Shown piece by piece: positions 41,995 to 51,859 of a stretch of DNA of 64,000 nt; the stretch's first letter is position 1; every line of letters begins with the position of its first letter. The DNA lies in NCBI GenBank assembly GCA_035353615.1, contig DAOPZY010000001.1, positions 124,001 to 188,000 on the forward strand, given 5' to 3'. Below the pieces are notes generated by a model. That model searched no databases, was not told where the DNA came from, and saw only the letters and a list, made by a program, of their open reading frames with translations. Source of the stretch: CAXXOK01 sp035353615 (GTDB lineage Bacteria > Bacillota > Clostridia > Christensenellales > Aristaeellaceae). The translations under genes were made by a program, and so were the position numbers.

Positions 41995-44361
41995 TTATAT
42001 AATCTTGTCCGGTTGCTTCTGAAGCATGCGAATAATGAACCTGCACGAAACAAACGTCCCTAAAAGAATCAGCAGCTCGCCAATGGCTACCCACATCATA
42101 GTGTCAAGGTACCCGATATACCGATCCGTTGCGAGCAGCCAGGCCAAGGCCCCGACGCTCGGCACAGTGAACAGCGCAAACAGGCTGGCCGCTTTCAATC
42201 GGTATGTATCCTCCTGCCCCCATTGGAGAAGATATTGCGCTGCGATCATCGCGGGAAAAACCGAAAGAATTGGCAAAATGGTAGTAGGCAAATCAAGCAG
42301 GGACACAAACCAGAGTATCGTCATCTGGTCAATGGTTTGAAGGTCAAAAATCCATGATTCGAGCATCTGAACACCTTGAACCAGCATCACAGCAGCGCAT
42401 AACACGAGCATCCACGCTAGGGTTTTTAATACATTCCAGGCGCGATGATGGCGGTAGAAACGTAACGGACGAAGATTTTGCACTTTCAAAGGTTTAGCGC
42501 TGTCGTTCCGGACTGTTCGTAAATGCCGATGTCGTTTTGTTGCCTTCAGGGATAATACGATCAAAATGACAACCTCCAGAAGGATCAGCAGCAGTATGAT
42601 CAGAAGAATCCAGAGGTTCTCAACCATCATCTGTTTGGCTGTACTGTTTACCACCAAACCGGTCAGCGCGTTATGATCGTCAACCGAGCGGCAAACCAAT
42701 CCATCTGTGCTTGAACGCAGCGCATACTGTACCCCATCCGCCGCGAAAGCCGTCGGTAGTTCGCAAGTATACATTTCATCCATCGACAGCGCTTGATCGT
42801 CGATTTGATAGCTGTCCGTTTGCGTGCTTCCGCTTTGCCCTTCCTTGACCGCGAAAGTAACTTCATCCTGTGTCGTTGGGGAAACCGTAATGCGATATTC
42901 AGCGTCTGCCGGAATGGCGATTGTTGTTGCGTCACCATTCTTCGTGATCGCAAAGCCGATGGCATTCTGGGAACTGGTGGGGAGCCCGTCCACAATTTCC
43001 AGCGCGCATACTTCTTGATCCGCTTGATTCAGAATCTGAACGCGGGCGTCGCCGCCAAGGAGAATCTGACGATACCTGCGATGGGTGGTTATCATCGCGT
43101 CCCGTGTGTCGTAGGCCATGACCCACGCAAAGTATCCATTGGGATAATGCTCATGAAGCAAGTTCTCGCCCAAATTGGCGGTTGCGCTCCATGTTGGCTT
43201 CAGCGCGCCAACATCTTGCAGCAACAGTTCCTGCGCCGCATTCGAAAGCAAGGTAAGAATTGAATCCGATGCGTTTGTCAGGCCCTGCCATACTGAATTG
43301 CCGGATAAAAGCGCGCCGCCAAGGATGCTTGCGATCACAGATGAACTCCCATGGTTATCCCAAAGCTCAATCAGCGGTTGCTGATAGTTTTCCGCATACT
43401 CGCTAAAATCTGACACCATGTCCTTTACAGTGCCTAACAGGCTTTGCAGCAGACGGTTGTCGCTCTGGTTTGTCCAATAGGGCTCCCCCGTCATCTGCTG
43501 ATAGAGCTGATCGACTGGCTGCACCCTGTCGGCATAATCGCTGTCCACTTCCGACGAGGGCAGGTAATAGGTAGCGCCATATCGGGTATAACCCCATTCT
43601 TCAAAAGGGATCATCGGAACCGGATCAAAAGAGCCAACCAAATTGAATATGGATGGATATTGCGAAGCGTCCTGCTGCCTGGTTACGTTTGGCGTTGCGA
43701 ACGTATAGCAGAATAGCTGATCTGCTGTCAATATGCGATTATCAAGCAAAATCGCTGCGGTGCGGTTGGCGACTGCTGCCCCTCGGCTGTAGCCCGTCAG
43801 CCAAATTTTGATCGCGCCATCAATTTGCTGCGCTTGAATGTAATCCTGAATGCGCTGATATACCTGTTTTGCCGCATAATCGAACCCTTCGTGGTGAAGT
43901 CCGGTCCCAATCAGAAAATTGCTCTCCCACTCATTTTGGTAACCGCCGCCGCTGACAGCAACCGAAATCAGCGTATAGGGGGTCAACGCCTCTGTGACCT
44001 TACGCATCGCAATGGCCGTGGCAATCGTCTGGATGGACGGTTCCACATCATACTGTTCCAAGGTTACTTTCCCAAAGTCCAATTCGGTTAAAAACTGCTC
44101 GATATGGTCGCCGCGGTTCGCAAGCGCTACCTCTGGCACGCGAAACGCTGACAAAGCCATGCCCAACGACGCTTGTGCCAATGGCTGTTGGTATTGCCGG
44201 CCGCTGGAATTTGTCCAGTCCGTTGAGAATGAAACTGGCCAGTCGATATCCTTAACCGAACGAAACCGTGCATGCGCCGTTTCAGCCAACGTTGACGGTA
44301 TAATCATCAAGGTGGCGAGCACGATCAAAATCAGTGAAAAAATCAGCTTACGGTGCTTCAA
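41995..44361 (-). CDS. Membrane-anchored extracellular lipase-like protein
   Basis: 788 residues. A signal peptide (1-27, ending TLA) is followed by an alpha-beta hydrolase domain of the class 3 lipase type: nucleophile LTGYSRGAA (S192), probable Asp in LVGSFDPVPMIP and probable His in TTHRRYRQ. A beta-rich region follows, then four to five membrane helices from about residue 580 with a basic loop between the first two. The start is chosen as the TTG at 44361 (GGAGG upstream; gives a clean signal peptide); the longer frame begins inside the promoter. It should hydrolyse lipids or esters outside the cell while tethered by its C-terminus. Confidence 0.72.
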   Translation of the reverse strand: MKHRKLIFSLILIVLATLMIIPSTLAETAHARFRSVKDIDWPVSFSTDWTNSSGRQYQQPLAQASLGMALSAFRVPEVALANRGDHIEQFLTELDFGKVTLEQYDVEPSIQTIATAIAMRKVTEALTPYTLISVAVSGGGYQNEWESNFLIGTGLHHEGFDYAAKQVYQRIQDYIQAQQIDGAIKIWLTGYSRGAAVANRTAAILLDNRILTADQLFCYTFATPNVTRQQDASQYPSIFNLVGSFDPVPMIPFEEWGYTRYGATYYLPSSEVDSDYADRVQPVDQLYQQMTGEPYWTNQSDNRLLQSLLGTVKDMVSDFSEYAENYQQPLIELWDNHGSSSVIASILGGALLSGNSVWQGLTNASDSILTLLSNAAQELLLQDVGALKPTWSATANLGENLLHEHYPNGYFAWVMAYDTRDAMITTHRRYRQILLGGDARVQILNQADQEVCALEIVDGLPTSSQNAIGFAITKNGDATTIAIPADAEYRITVSPTTQDEVTFAVKEGQSGSTQTDSYQIDDQALSMDEMYTCELPTAFAADGVQYALRSSTDGLVCRSVDDHNALTGLVVNSTAKQMMVENLWILLIILLLILLEVVILIVLSLKATKRHRHLRTVRNDSAKPLKVQNLRPLRFYRHHRAWNVLKTLAWMLVLCAAVMLVQGVQMLESWIFDLQTIDQMTILWFVSLLDLPTTILPILSVFPAMIAAQYLLQWGQEDTYRLKAASLFALFTVPSVGALAWLLATDRYIGYLDTMMWVAIGELLILLGTFVSCRFIIRMLQKQPDKII

Positions 44362-44447
44362 ACGATACCTCCAGCAATGTAGGAGAATGCAGTTTCGTGT
44401 TTTCAATTGATTGCCGTGACCTACGCGTTCGTGTTCGCTCATGGTTC

Positions 44448-44476
44448 ATTATATCCATGAAGGTGCCAAATCACAA
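44448..44476 (-). promoter_or_regulatory. Promoter of the lipase-like gene
   Basis: Minus-strand -35 TTGTGA (44471-44476), 17-nt spacer, -10 TATAAT (44448-44453). The leader to the TTG start is about 80 nt. It supports the shorter start, because the next upstream ATG lies only 6 nt after the -10. The remainder of the gap to 44886 contains open frames on both strands without ribosome sites and nothing that I can support as a gene. Confidence 0.6.
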
Positions 44477-44886
44477 CCCTATCGATAGAAATGGTTACGC
44501 AAAACCGGATGCGCGAACGATTCTGAGAACCGTAAAGGTTTCAATTGCTCTTTCACTCATCGCGTTGCTATTCGGCTACTCCTCCGATTTTCCTGTCAGG
44601 CGGCAGGATTGGAACCTTCAAGGCGGCGTACGCTCCCTCCATTCATACGGAAACAGCATCCATTCGGAGTGGCGCGATACGTTACATCGCAACGGAAATC
44701 CTGTTTGTTTTTCTCCCCGGTAAACCCGCCGAAAAAGATTTGCGTGTTATGCAGGTTAACAACAGGCAGTTTTGCTGTCGCCATGACCATCCCAACCGCT
44801 GAAGATATTCCTCCAAGACCCATTTTCACGGTAGCGCCCACGCTGGTTCAACTGAGCGCTGATCCGCCGGTCGTTTGCTTGGAACG

Positions 44887-46536
44887 CTAGGAATTGATTG
44901 CCTTTTCTTGGTAGTCGGCCTGTTCGGCATGGATACTTTTTGAAGCGTTTTTATGCGGATTGATATGCTTCCTGCACTCGTCAGCGATAAACTGCAAGGT
45001 TTCAATCGCGAGCCGGTCGCTCGCGCCCGCCTTATTCTCGCTCATCCATAGCTGGTCAAAGTGATTCTGAAATTCGTCAATCAGCATCAGTTGATCCGAA
45101 TAGATCATCACAGGATCGTCCCGGTGCCATGAATGAAGCATAAAATGTTTGTTGTTCTTAATATGCCAGCAACTGTTGGGCTTGAAAAGGGCCTCATCAT
45201 TCAGGATCACAACGGATAAATTCGGTTCGTTCTGGAGGTAGCTTATGTAGCCATCCAGTATGGCCACGCAGTCCTCCGCGTCGATCATCCAAACGCCCAT
45301 ATTCATGAAATACATGCCCGGCATTCTGCATGTGCCGGTGAGCGCGATCTCGCGGAGTCTTGACATGGACAGAATTTCTCTGAAGGAAGAAGCCCTCAGC
45401 ACGTCGTCCATGGCAGCTTTGAAGCGCGCAAACTCGTTGTAGCGCCAGGTGTGCTCGCCGCCGAGAATCCCCATATCCGTAATGATTTTGCTAAACTGCT
45501 CCAGTGGCATGAACATCGGGTTCAGCCCGTCCTTGATTACATCCAGGCGGCCCGGAACCCCGTATTCTTCAAAGAAAATCTCAATGATGTTACGGGCAAA
45601 GCTATCATTGAACACATTCATCATGGGCCGAGCGTATCGCTTGGAGCGTTCGTAACTCTCCGCAAGATCGATCAGGTGTCGCCGCTCGTTGATTACCGTG
45701 GCAATCGGCGGAGACGAACCCATGGCTGTTTCCTGAATGGTAATGGCGCATTGATTGGGGATCAGTATTGTCATGGAGGTGGTAAAGGTTTGGGGAGTCC
45801 CTTGAATGGCCATAAACTCCAACTGCGCCGTGACCAATAGCGGCATGTACGCGGCAAACAGCTTGCTGCTCGCCTGCGAGTTGTTGGAGGATTGGATCAA
45901 AATACAGACATGATACCCGTTTGCCGCAGAAAACTCCGTGATGACGCCGACAATACCCTTGTCGATTGCCGATTGCAGGTTTTCGCTGGACAAGTAAATG
46001 CTGATCTGCGAACCGGGGGTCGCCGCAGCCAACTTGCAGCGCAGCAACAGGCTAATTTCAGCAAAACCAGCCTTTACATCATAACGCGCTTCGTTTTCAA
46101 AGTCGGGCACGTCCGCGTTCAATAAATCTTCCGCAGGGTTCATCGCCCGAGAAAAACTATCCATAAGCATAATTGGCGTTTCAACCTTTGCGGTTTGCCC
46201 GCTTGCTTTCCTCTCGCACTTGGGGTAAAGCCAGTAGGCCATCCACTGCTTCAGATCCGCCATCCCGCCAATCTGGGATTCCGGATATTGCGCTGTGATA
46301 ATCAGCTTCAGCCATAGAACATCCTGCTCCGATACCAAACGGGACACAAAGAAAGCGGCAATCCTTTCCGCGTATTCCGGAAATCTGCGTATGGAGCGCG
46401 AACCTAAAAGCCACCGGCTAATCAGCGAATTGTCTACGCCAATCGTCTTGGCCAGCTTTGCGTTGGAAATTTCAAAGTGTTGTAACAGAGCTTTCAGGTT
46501 CCTTTGAAATACTGCGTCCGCCTCGTATGTCTTCAT
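44887..46536 (-). CDS. XRE-type HTH regulator with a large unknown C-terminal region
   Basis: 549 residues. A Cro/C1-type helix-turn-helix occupies about 10-65 (FEISNAKLAKTIGVDNSLIS, then SRWLLGSR). The remaining 480 residues look globular and have no recognised domain; they may sense a signal or mediate oligomer contacts. The promoter at 46604-46632 drives it, with a near-palindrome directly upstream shared with the divergent WG-repeat gene. The lipase gene 525 nt downstream has its own promoter. The family seems to be limited to Clostridia, but this was not checked. Confidence 0.8.
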   Translation of the reverse strand: MKTYEADAVFQRNLKALLQHFEISNAKLAKTIGVDNSLISRWLLGSRSIRRFPEYAERIAAFFVSRLVSEQDVLWLKLIITAQYPESQIGGMADLKQWMAYWLYPKCERKASGQTAKVETPIMLMDSFSRAMNPAEDLLNADVPDFENEARYDVKAGFAEISLLLRCKLAAATPGSQISIYLSSENLQSAIDKGIVGVITEFSAANGYHVCILIQSSNNSQASSKLFAAYMPLLVTAQLEFMAIQGTPQTFTTSMTILIPNQCAITIQETAMGSSPPIATVINERRHLIDLAESYERSKRYARPMMNVFNDSFARNIIEIFFEEYGVPGRLDVIKDGLNPMFMPLEQFSKIITDMGILGGEHTWRYNEFARFKAAMDDVLRASSFREILSMSRLREIALTGTCRMPGMYFMNMGVWMIDAEDCVAILDGYISYLQNEPNLSVVILNDEALFKPNSCWHIKNNKHFMLHSWHRDDPVMIYSDQLMLIDEFQNHFDQLWMSENKAGASDRLAIETLQFIADECRKHINPHKNASKSIHAEQADYQEKAINS

Positions 46537-46603
46537 TGGCTAAACACCTCTGACGTTCATGGTCCGTTCCTTTTTTCTTACTGCTGCAAACGCTCTTTAC
46601 ATT

Positions 46604-46632
46604 ACTATACCAGCAAATTCCAAGTCCATCAA
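46604..46632 (-). promoter_or_regulatory. Promoter of the XRE-type regulator gene
   Basis: Minus-strand -35 TTGATG (46627-46632), 17-nt spacer, -10 TATAGT (46604-46609) with an extended TGG before it. Confidence 0.6.
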
Positions 46633-46643
46633 GTGCTATCCTG

Positions 46644-46671
46644 TTTTGTCAGTGACATGACATTGACAAAA
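46644..46671. promoter_or_regulatory. 28-nt near-palindrome between divergent promoters
   Basis: TTTTGTCA and TGACAAAA form the outer arms; 24 of 28 positions are symmetric. It sits 11 nt upstream of the regulator's -35 and 12 nt upstream of the rightward -35. It is the obvious operator for the neighbouring XRE-type protein, allowing autoregulation and control of the rightward genes. Confidence 0.6.
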
Positions 46672-46683
46672 CGCCTTAGCACC

Positions 46684-46712
46684 TTGTCAGGGCTTCTGGT
46701 AAATGTTAGGAT
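46684..46712 (+). promoter_or_regulatory. Probable promoter of the WG-repeat gene cluster
   Basis: -35 TTGTCA (46684-46689), 17-nt spacer, -10 TAGGAT (46707-46712). The leader is about 240 nt; no riboswitch was recognised in it. Confidence 0.45.
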
Positions 46713-46951
46713 AACCATACAGAACCGAGTGTTTCCAACAAAGATAACCTGGGAAGCGCCTGGCGGTTAGGGTGTCTAAAGACAATTGCACAGTTCAGTG
46801 CCGACCTCTGACCAAGCCATCCCCGGTGTAAACTCGCATGGGTAGGTAACCGAGCGCAAACCATGTCGCCGACAGCCGACAATCAGTCAGGGTACCCGTT
46901 CCAAATGAGTGGAATCCATTGAAAGTCAACCGTGGAAAAGGAGTAATGGAA

Positions 46952-47674
46952 ATGAAAATCACAAAATCTGCCTGCCGGTTCGTATGCCTATTCACCCTGC
47001 TGATGTGTGTCGCCCTGCTTCCCGCGATAGCTGAGGAAGCGCTTCCCGAAGGCTCCTCCATTCAACTGCTTGGAGAATTTAACTGGAATACCATGACCAA
47101 AGCGCCCGACCGCTTCGGACTAATGAATGACAACGAGAAGATCGTCATCAAGCCCATCTATGACGATATTCAGAACCTCGGGGGCGGCTATTGGGCCACC
47201 ACCCAAAAAGGCAAGCTGGGGCTTGTAAACACGCTGGGCAAAACGCTGTTAAAACCAATCTACGACAGCATTACCCGTTTGCAGGACGGTACGTTTCAGG
47301 TACAAAAGGGCGAAGAGATCGGCTTGCTCAACGAAAGTGGAAAGCTGATTGTCAAGCCGGGCGATATGTCCTGGAAGCGTTCAGAAAACGGCTTTTATCT
47401 GACGGATAAAAATGGCAGGGTTGGGCTGATGAACCCGGACGGCGTTACCCTCGCAAAGCCCGCCTACAGTTCCATAGCATTGCTGGAAAACGGGTATTGG
47501 CTTGTTGAAAACGACGGTCTGTTTGGCCTGCTCAACGATACGGGCAAGTTGATCGTCAAGCCCGCTTATGTCAGCATCCGCGCAACAGGGGATGGATCAG
47601 GAGCGACATTTCAGGCATTGGATGCAAACGGGACGGAAGTGTTGCTGAACGCCAAGGGAAAACCGCAGAAGTAG
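46952..47674 (+). CDS. Secreted WG-repeat protein
   Basis: 240 residues. A signal peptide (about 1-28, ending AIA) is followed by five WG-type repeats with the pattern GLxNxxGKxxxKPxYDxI (for example GLVNTLGKTLLKPIYDSI). The repeats form beta modules found in many bacterial surface proteins; no enzymatic role is known for them. The start is set by AAGGAG 8 nt before the ATG at 46952; an ATG 2 nt after that site, in the same frame, is too close. Confidence 0.85.
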   Translation: MKITKSACRFVCLFTLLMCVALLPAIAEEALPEGSSIQLLGEFNWNTMTKAPDRFGLMNDNEKIVIKPIYDDIQNLGGGYWATTQKGKLGLVNTLGKTLLKPIYDSITRLQDGTFQVQKGEEIGLLNESGKLIVKPGDMSWKRSENGFYLTDKNGRVGLMNPDGVTLAKPAYSSIALLENGYWLVENDGLFGLLNDTGKLIVKPAYVSIRATGDGSGATFQALDANGTEVLLNAKGKPQK

Positions 47675-47769
47675 CACACAGGCAAATCAGCAAACGCGTT
47701 TCATGATCTGAACGTTGGCAACAATATCATGCTAAAGGGAAGCCGTCTTTCAAAGAATTTGCGCTTTAA

Positions 47770-47895
47770 GACCTTTGGTGCAGCGATCAGGAGTGTTGCT
47801 TTGTATTTGACACCGCCGCCTATGAGGGCAAGGAACTGGGCGTAACAGGGATCTACAACATCCTGACCTTTGGTTATTATGAAATAACAGGGTGA
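47770..47895 (+). pseudogene. Short gene remnant
   Basis: In one frame without start codon or ribosome site the sequence reads CCFVFDTAAYEGKELGVTG and then IYNILTFGYYEITG before a stop. It looks like the C-terminal end of a lost protein. It lies just before the ribosome site of the next gene. Confidence 0.35.
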
Positions 47896-47911
47896 AAGAA
47901 GGGGTTTTATC

Positions 47912-50683
47912 ATGAAGCCATTCAGGTTTTATACAAGCCGGTCGATCCTTTGCGCCGTCCTGATGCTGTCTGTTTGCATTTGCCTCAGCGCGTTTGCGGA
48001 AACGGATACCCTCTTTCCATGGCTGGATAACTATACGCTGGACGTGGCGCTTGTTTCTACCGACCCCGCGGTTGTCAATGATTCGGATGCGCCAAGCGAC
48101 GGAACCGTGGTGTTGGTCAAGCTGATCTCCCCCTACGGGTTGATCCAGACCGAGGATATTGAAACCCACAGTGAGGAAATCCGCTTTCGCGACGCGGATA
48201 ACGATGAATACACAGCCTATTCCTGGCGGGTTTCGGGCGTGGATTTCGACGCCGAGAAGGGCTTCAGCACAAAGCCTCAGCAGGAAGGCTTTGAAATGTT
48301 GTACAATTTGCAGGGGAAAACAGCGGATGCGCTCAACGGCGCACAGCTGCTGATCCCTGCCGGGGTGGAGGACGAAACCATCATCGTAGCGCTGGACAAC
48401 GCGCCCCGAGAAGCCGCCGACGGGAATGCCGCAGCGGAAAGCGCAGAAGGTTCAGAGCCGACTGCCGCATCTTTTGTGCTTGGCGGAATCCGTTACACAA
48501 TTTCTGCCTTGGAGGACTCCCCCGCCTTCCCGCTTCCCAACCTCATGGATGGCAAGGGGGGGCATGTGGTTGCGTTCTCCTACCCGGGTAGCGGCGCGGA
48601 AGCCGAGGACGCGAACAATCTGCTTTACTCCGGCGCGCGCTTGCGCCAGCCCAACGGCGATTTGGTATCGCCCTACAGCAATAGCGACAATATCGGCAAT
48701 CCTTATGAGCTGTACTTTGGCCTGTCGGATAACGTTCTGTTGTCCGATTGCGTTTTCACCCTTCAAAGCGATGAGGGTGAAGTTGAAATTCCGCTGGCCA
48801 ACCCCACGGATGGGGCGACGCAGAGCGCAGAAAACCAGACGCCCTCACAAGACGAGGCCACAACGGCTGAACCGGCCGCGACGGTGACGCCTTCGCTGAC
48901 AGCCGAGCGCGCTTCCAACACATTCAGCCTGACCGTGGGGGGCGCTACGTATGAGATGGCGCTGGACAGCGTTGCGTACGATGACGAAGAAAAGCTGATG
49001 GGCGTGGACATCATTTTCTACGATCATGATCTATTGGAGTTTGTTGTGAACAAGCAGCTCATTATGCCGTTTGGATGCGGCATCATCAGCACGAAGGATG
49101 GTTTTCTGTACACCGAGGGTATCACGGCCACGCTGGTAACGCCCATGCACCTGATTTTCTACTTCGACACGAAAAACTTGCCGGATTTGGTCTGCTTCGG
49201 TAAGCTGAATGAAAGTAGCTACGAGGCTTCGGAGGACTTTGCTTTGGTGGACCCGACGACCCGGGCTTTTGTTACCACCTTCCCTTTGACGGCGCTCTCC
49301 GACCATAAGAAGGATCCCGATGGACTGCTCAACACCGTAACCTCCGACAGTTCTGAACCCGCCGCGACCGTCACGCCGACCTCGACGCCCATGCCGACGG
49401 TGACCCTGAGCGAGGGCGCAAGCGATACGGAGCGAATGATCGTAGCCGTGCTGACCAGTTGCGCACAGGACGTGAAAGACGAGTGGCAACTGGCCATCTA
49501 CCGCGCCGGCGTGAAGGACGTGCAGGCGGTTCCGGATCAGGAAGGCGTTTACACCTTCCTGCTGCGCTCTTTCAATCCGGAGCTGAAAGCGCTCGGCAAG
49601 TATCAGGATGACAACCAAATCGGGTACCTGTCCCGGCTTTTGGATAACACAAAGCAATACAAACTTTCAGTTTCCCTGACGCTTACGGACGGTACCTTCA
49701 CGGATAAAAGCGTCAAGGCCCTGCGAGACGCTGTGAAAAAGGCCGCAGCCTCGTCTTCAAAAGCCTTTAAGGATAAAGGCGTGCTCCAGGCCTTAACCAA
49801 CGAGCTTTTCTTTAGCAACTTCCCCAGTGGCATCAAGCAAGCCGACGATCTTTATGAGGTCACTCCGGAATACGCGGGCTGGCAGATCGTTCACAGCAGC
49901 GCGCTTTCCGGCCTGAATACGCTGCAGTGGGCGCCGTTCTTCTACAGTCAAACCAAACAGACGCTGGATGTGACCGGAGGGCCGTTCGCGCTCAGGCTCA
50001 CAAGCACCGGCGTGAATATGGAAGCGCTGTTGGAGAATGCCCGTGCCGATGCGCTCAATGCTCTGACGTATATGGATTACGATAGCCGGTGGGATGGCAA
50101 CCGTGTGGAATCCGAGTTCAGAAAGGCGTTGGCTGATAACGTCATCGCCATGAGGAAGAAGGGCAAGGAAGCCGTCGCCATTACCCTGAACGTGGACAGT
50201 TCCCCTGTGTATGACAGCGCCTACCCGGCCATGCTCAACACCTACGCCTATGAGGACGCTTTAAATGTTTTAACGTCCGATACCGAAAACCTGCCCGAGC
50301 AGGCCGCGCTGGCTTTCCCGAAAGCAGGATGGATGAGCGGCTCCACGAGCGGTACGCAGGTCAGGATCAAGGCGCCCAAGGACTCCGCCGCCTACTATGT
50401 GCAGCTTCGAAACTACAACACCGACGAAATAGCCGTGTCAGGCTTCGTCCGGCCGGGGTCTACCTGCACGCTGCGCTTGCCGAAGGGAGATTACTATTTT
50501 GTAATGGCCAGCGGTTCCGTATGGTATGGAGAAGAGAATCTGTTTGGGGACTCAACCGAATACACCAAAACCGGTTTGTTTGAGGTGATGGGCAGTAATT
50601 ATTACCACACCATAACGCTGAAAGTAACGGAGAACGGCAACATGCCAATCTATGGGGCGGATGAAGGCGATTTGCGCAATTAA
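47912..50683 (+). CDS. Large secreted protein with three related extracellular domains
   Basis: 923 residues. A signal peptide (1-29, ending AFA) is followed by three domains of about 110-130 residues at roughly 32-165, 185-290 and 333-445, joined by low-complexity A/T/S/E/P linkers. Domains 2 and 3 begin FVLGGIRYTIS and LTVGGATYEMA. The region from 515 on looks like a separate globular part that ends in a beta-rich domain (RIKAPKDSAAYYVQLRNYN). No known family or catalytic motif was recognised. It may be co-transcribed with the WG-repeat gene (237-nt gap holding a gene remnant) and shares its domain type with the next gene. Confidence 0.8.
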   Translation: MKPFRFYTSRSILCAVLMLSVCICLSAFAETDTLFPWLDNYTLDVALVSTDPAVVNDSDAPSDGTVVLVKLISPYGLIQTEDIETHSEEIRFRDADNDEYTAYSWRVSGVDFDAEKGFSTKPQQEGFEMLYNLQGKTADALNGAQLLIPAGVEDETIIVALDNAPREAADGNAAAESAEGSEPTAASFVLGGIRYTISALEDSPAFPLPNLMDGKGGHVVAFSYPGSGAEAEDANNLLYSGARLRQPNGDLVSPYSNSDNIGNPYELYFGLSDNVLLSDCVFTLQSDEGEVEIPLANPTDGATQSAENQTPSQDEATTAEPAATVTPSLTAERASNTFSLTVGGATYEMALDSVAYDDEEKLMGVDIIFYDHDLLEFVVNKQLIMPFGCGIISTKDGFLYTEGITATLVTPMHLIFYFDTKNLPDLVCFGKLNESSYEASEDFALVDPTTRAFVTTFPLTALSDHKKDPDGLLNTVTSDSSEPAATVTPTSTPMPTVTLSEGASDTERMIVAVLTSCAQDVKDEWQLAIYRAGVKDVQAVPDQEGVYTFLLRSFNPELKALGKYQDDNQIGYLSRLLDNTKQYKLSVSLTLTDGTFTDKSVKALRDAVKKAAASSSKAFKDKGVLQALTNELFFSNFPSGIKQADDLYEVTPEYAGWQIVHSSALSGLNTLQWAPFFYSQTKQTLDVTGGPFALRLTSTGVNMEALLENARADALNALTYMDYDSRWDGNRVESEFRKALADNVIAMRKKGKEAVAITLNVDSSPVYDSAYPAMLNTYAYEDALNVLTSDTENLPEQAALAFPKAGWMSGSTSGTQVRIKAPKDSAAYYVQLRNYNTDEIAVSGFVRPGSTCTLRLPKGDYYFVMASGSVWYGEENLFGDSTEYTKTGLFEVMGSNYYHTITLKVTENGNMPIYGADEGDLRN

Positions 50684-50875
50684 CACGTAAGCCGGAATCG
50701 GCACAGTTGCCTGCCGAAGGGCGCGAAGGCCCCAGCGCTTTCGTTCACATTGGACATAAGCACGCCGGGATACGCCGTGCACCCGCTTCACAACAATCCG
50801 TGAACCTGCGCGCCGCCTGTACGAAAGGCTCCTGCTCAAATCATTCCCAAGCCAGTGACAAAGGAGAGGAATCAC

Positions 50876-51631
50876 ATGAAAAAGATCTTTGCAGTTCTCT
50901 TAACCTTCTCCCTGCTTTTTACCCTGCCTGCCCTGGCCGCCGACGGCGCCGTAGACGTGGTGATGGAAGGCGCTACCTACCACCTGACCCTGACCCGCGT
51001 GGAGGTTGCGGACGGCAAGCTGACCTTAACCGCCGAGGGCTTCGGCGAAACGCTGCGCATGGGCGCCAACGGCTGGATGATCGCGGCCTGGCCTGTGGCT
51101 CACTTGGGTGACATCACAGTGCGTGCAAAAACCTTCAGCGCAACCGTAGGCGGCCCCTTTACCTTCATCTTCGAATGCGATGAAATGCCGGACGAGATTT
51201 GGATGGACCCCCTTGATAAAGCCCAGGCCGAAGTGCTGCTCTGGCAGACCGGCGACCCCGTGGGTGGCGGTGATGAGCAGGAGGTTGCCGATGAGCTGGC
51301 AGGGAATTGGCATGGCACCGGTGCGCCCAACGGCGGCGGGCCTTCCATCGACCTGACCGTGCGTGTGGAGGCCGATGGCACGGGGCAATACACCTTCGCG
51401 CAGGACGGCTACACCGAGAGCTATCCCTTTACGGCGGACTGGACGAACAGCAGCTTCTCCGTTACCATCCCAGCCGATAACCAGCCGGGTATCAGCAGCT
51501 GTGAGGGCAACTATACCCTGTCGGACGGTAAGCTGCTGCTGGACATCGTTACCACGTTTGCCAATGGCAGGGTGTTCTCCTACACCGCCGAGTGCGAGAA
51601 GGAGGAAGCTTCGGATCAAGCCGGCACTTAA
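50876..51631 (+). CDS. Secreted two-domain protein sharing the repeated extracellular domain
   Basis: 251 residues. A signal peptide (1-22, ending ALA) precedes a domain (about 25-120) starting VDVVMEGATYHLTLTRVEV that resembles domain 3 of the preceding 923-residue protein, then a lipocalin-like beta domain (about 140-240, from LAGNWHGTG). The start at 50876 follows AAAGGAG; the frame runs 7 codons further left without a better site. Function unknown; extracellular binding is the safest guess. Confidence 0.78.
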   Translation: MKKIFAVLLTFSLLFTLPALAADGAVDVVMEGATYHLTLTRVEVADGKLTLTAEGFGETLRMGANGWMIAAWPVAHLGDITVRAKTFSATVGGPFTFIFECDEMPDEIWMDPLDKAQAEVLLWQTGDPVGGGDEQEVADELAGNWHGTGAPNGGGPSIDLTVRVEADGTGQYTFAQDGYTESYPFTADWTNSSFSVTIPADNQPGISSCEGNYTLSDGKLLLDIVTTFANGRVFSYTAECEKEEASDQAGT

Positions 51632-51859
51632 GATGCCTGCTTTGCCGGCACAAGGGTTAAGCTTCGCCCCTGCATCAAGAAATGTGTGCCGTCCGCACAG
51701 CTCGCCACCATGCTTTCCACTGTCCAAATGTGCCGGGAGTCACGCGGTTTGTGGATCATCATCGAACTCGGTTTCACCCATTGAAGTTGAACCCCTTTTT
51801 CGGGGGCTGATTACGAAACGCATCCAGCCCTGCGCAATCAAATGGCAGCAGAACCTGCG

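Noticed and set aside
44596..44841. 81-codon minus-strand frame between lipase-like and XRE-type regulator genes
   Set aside because: Its glycine/valine-rich start is suggestive, but there is no ribosome site or known motif, and the opposite strand is also open.
46713..46951. Leader of the WG-repeat gene, considered as a riboswitch
   Set aside because: It has some GC-rich inverted segments, but none of the conserved cores that I know (c-di-GMP, glycine, SAM, cobalamin, T-box) is present.
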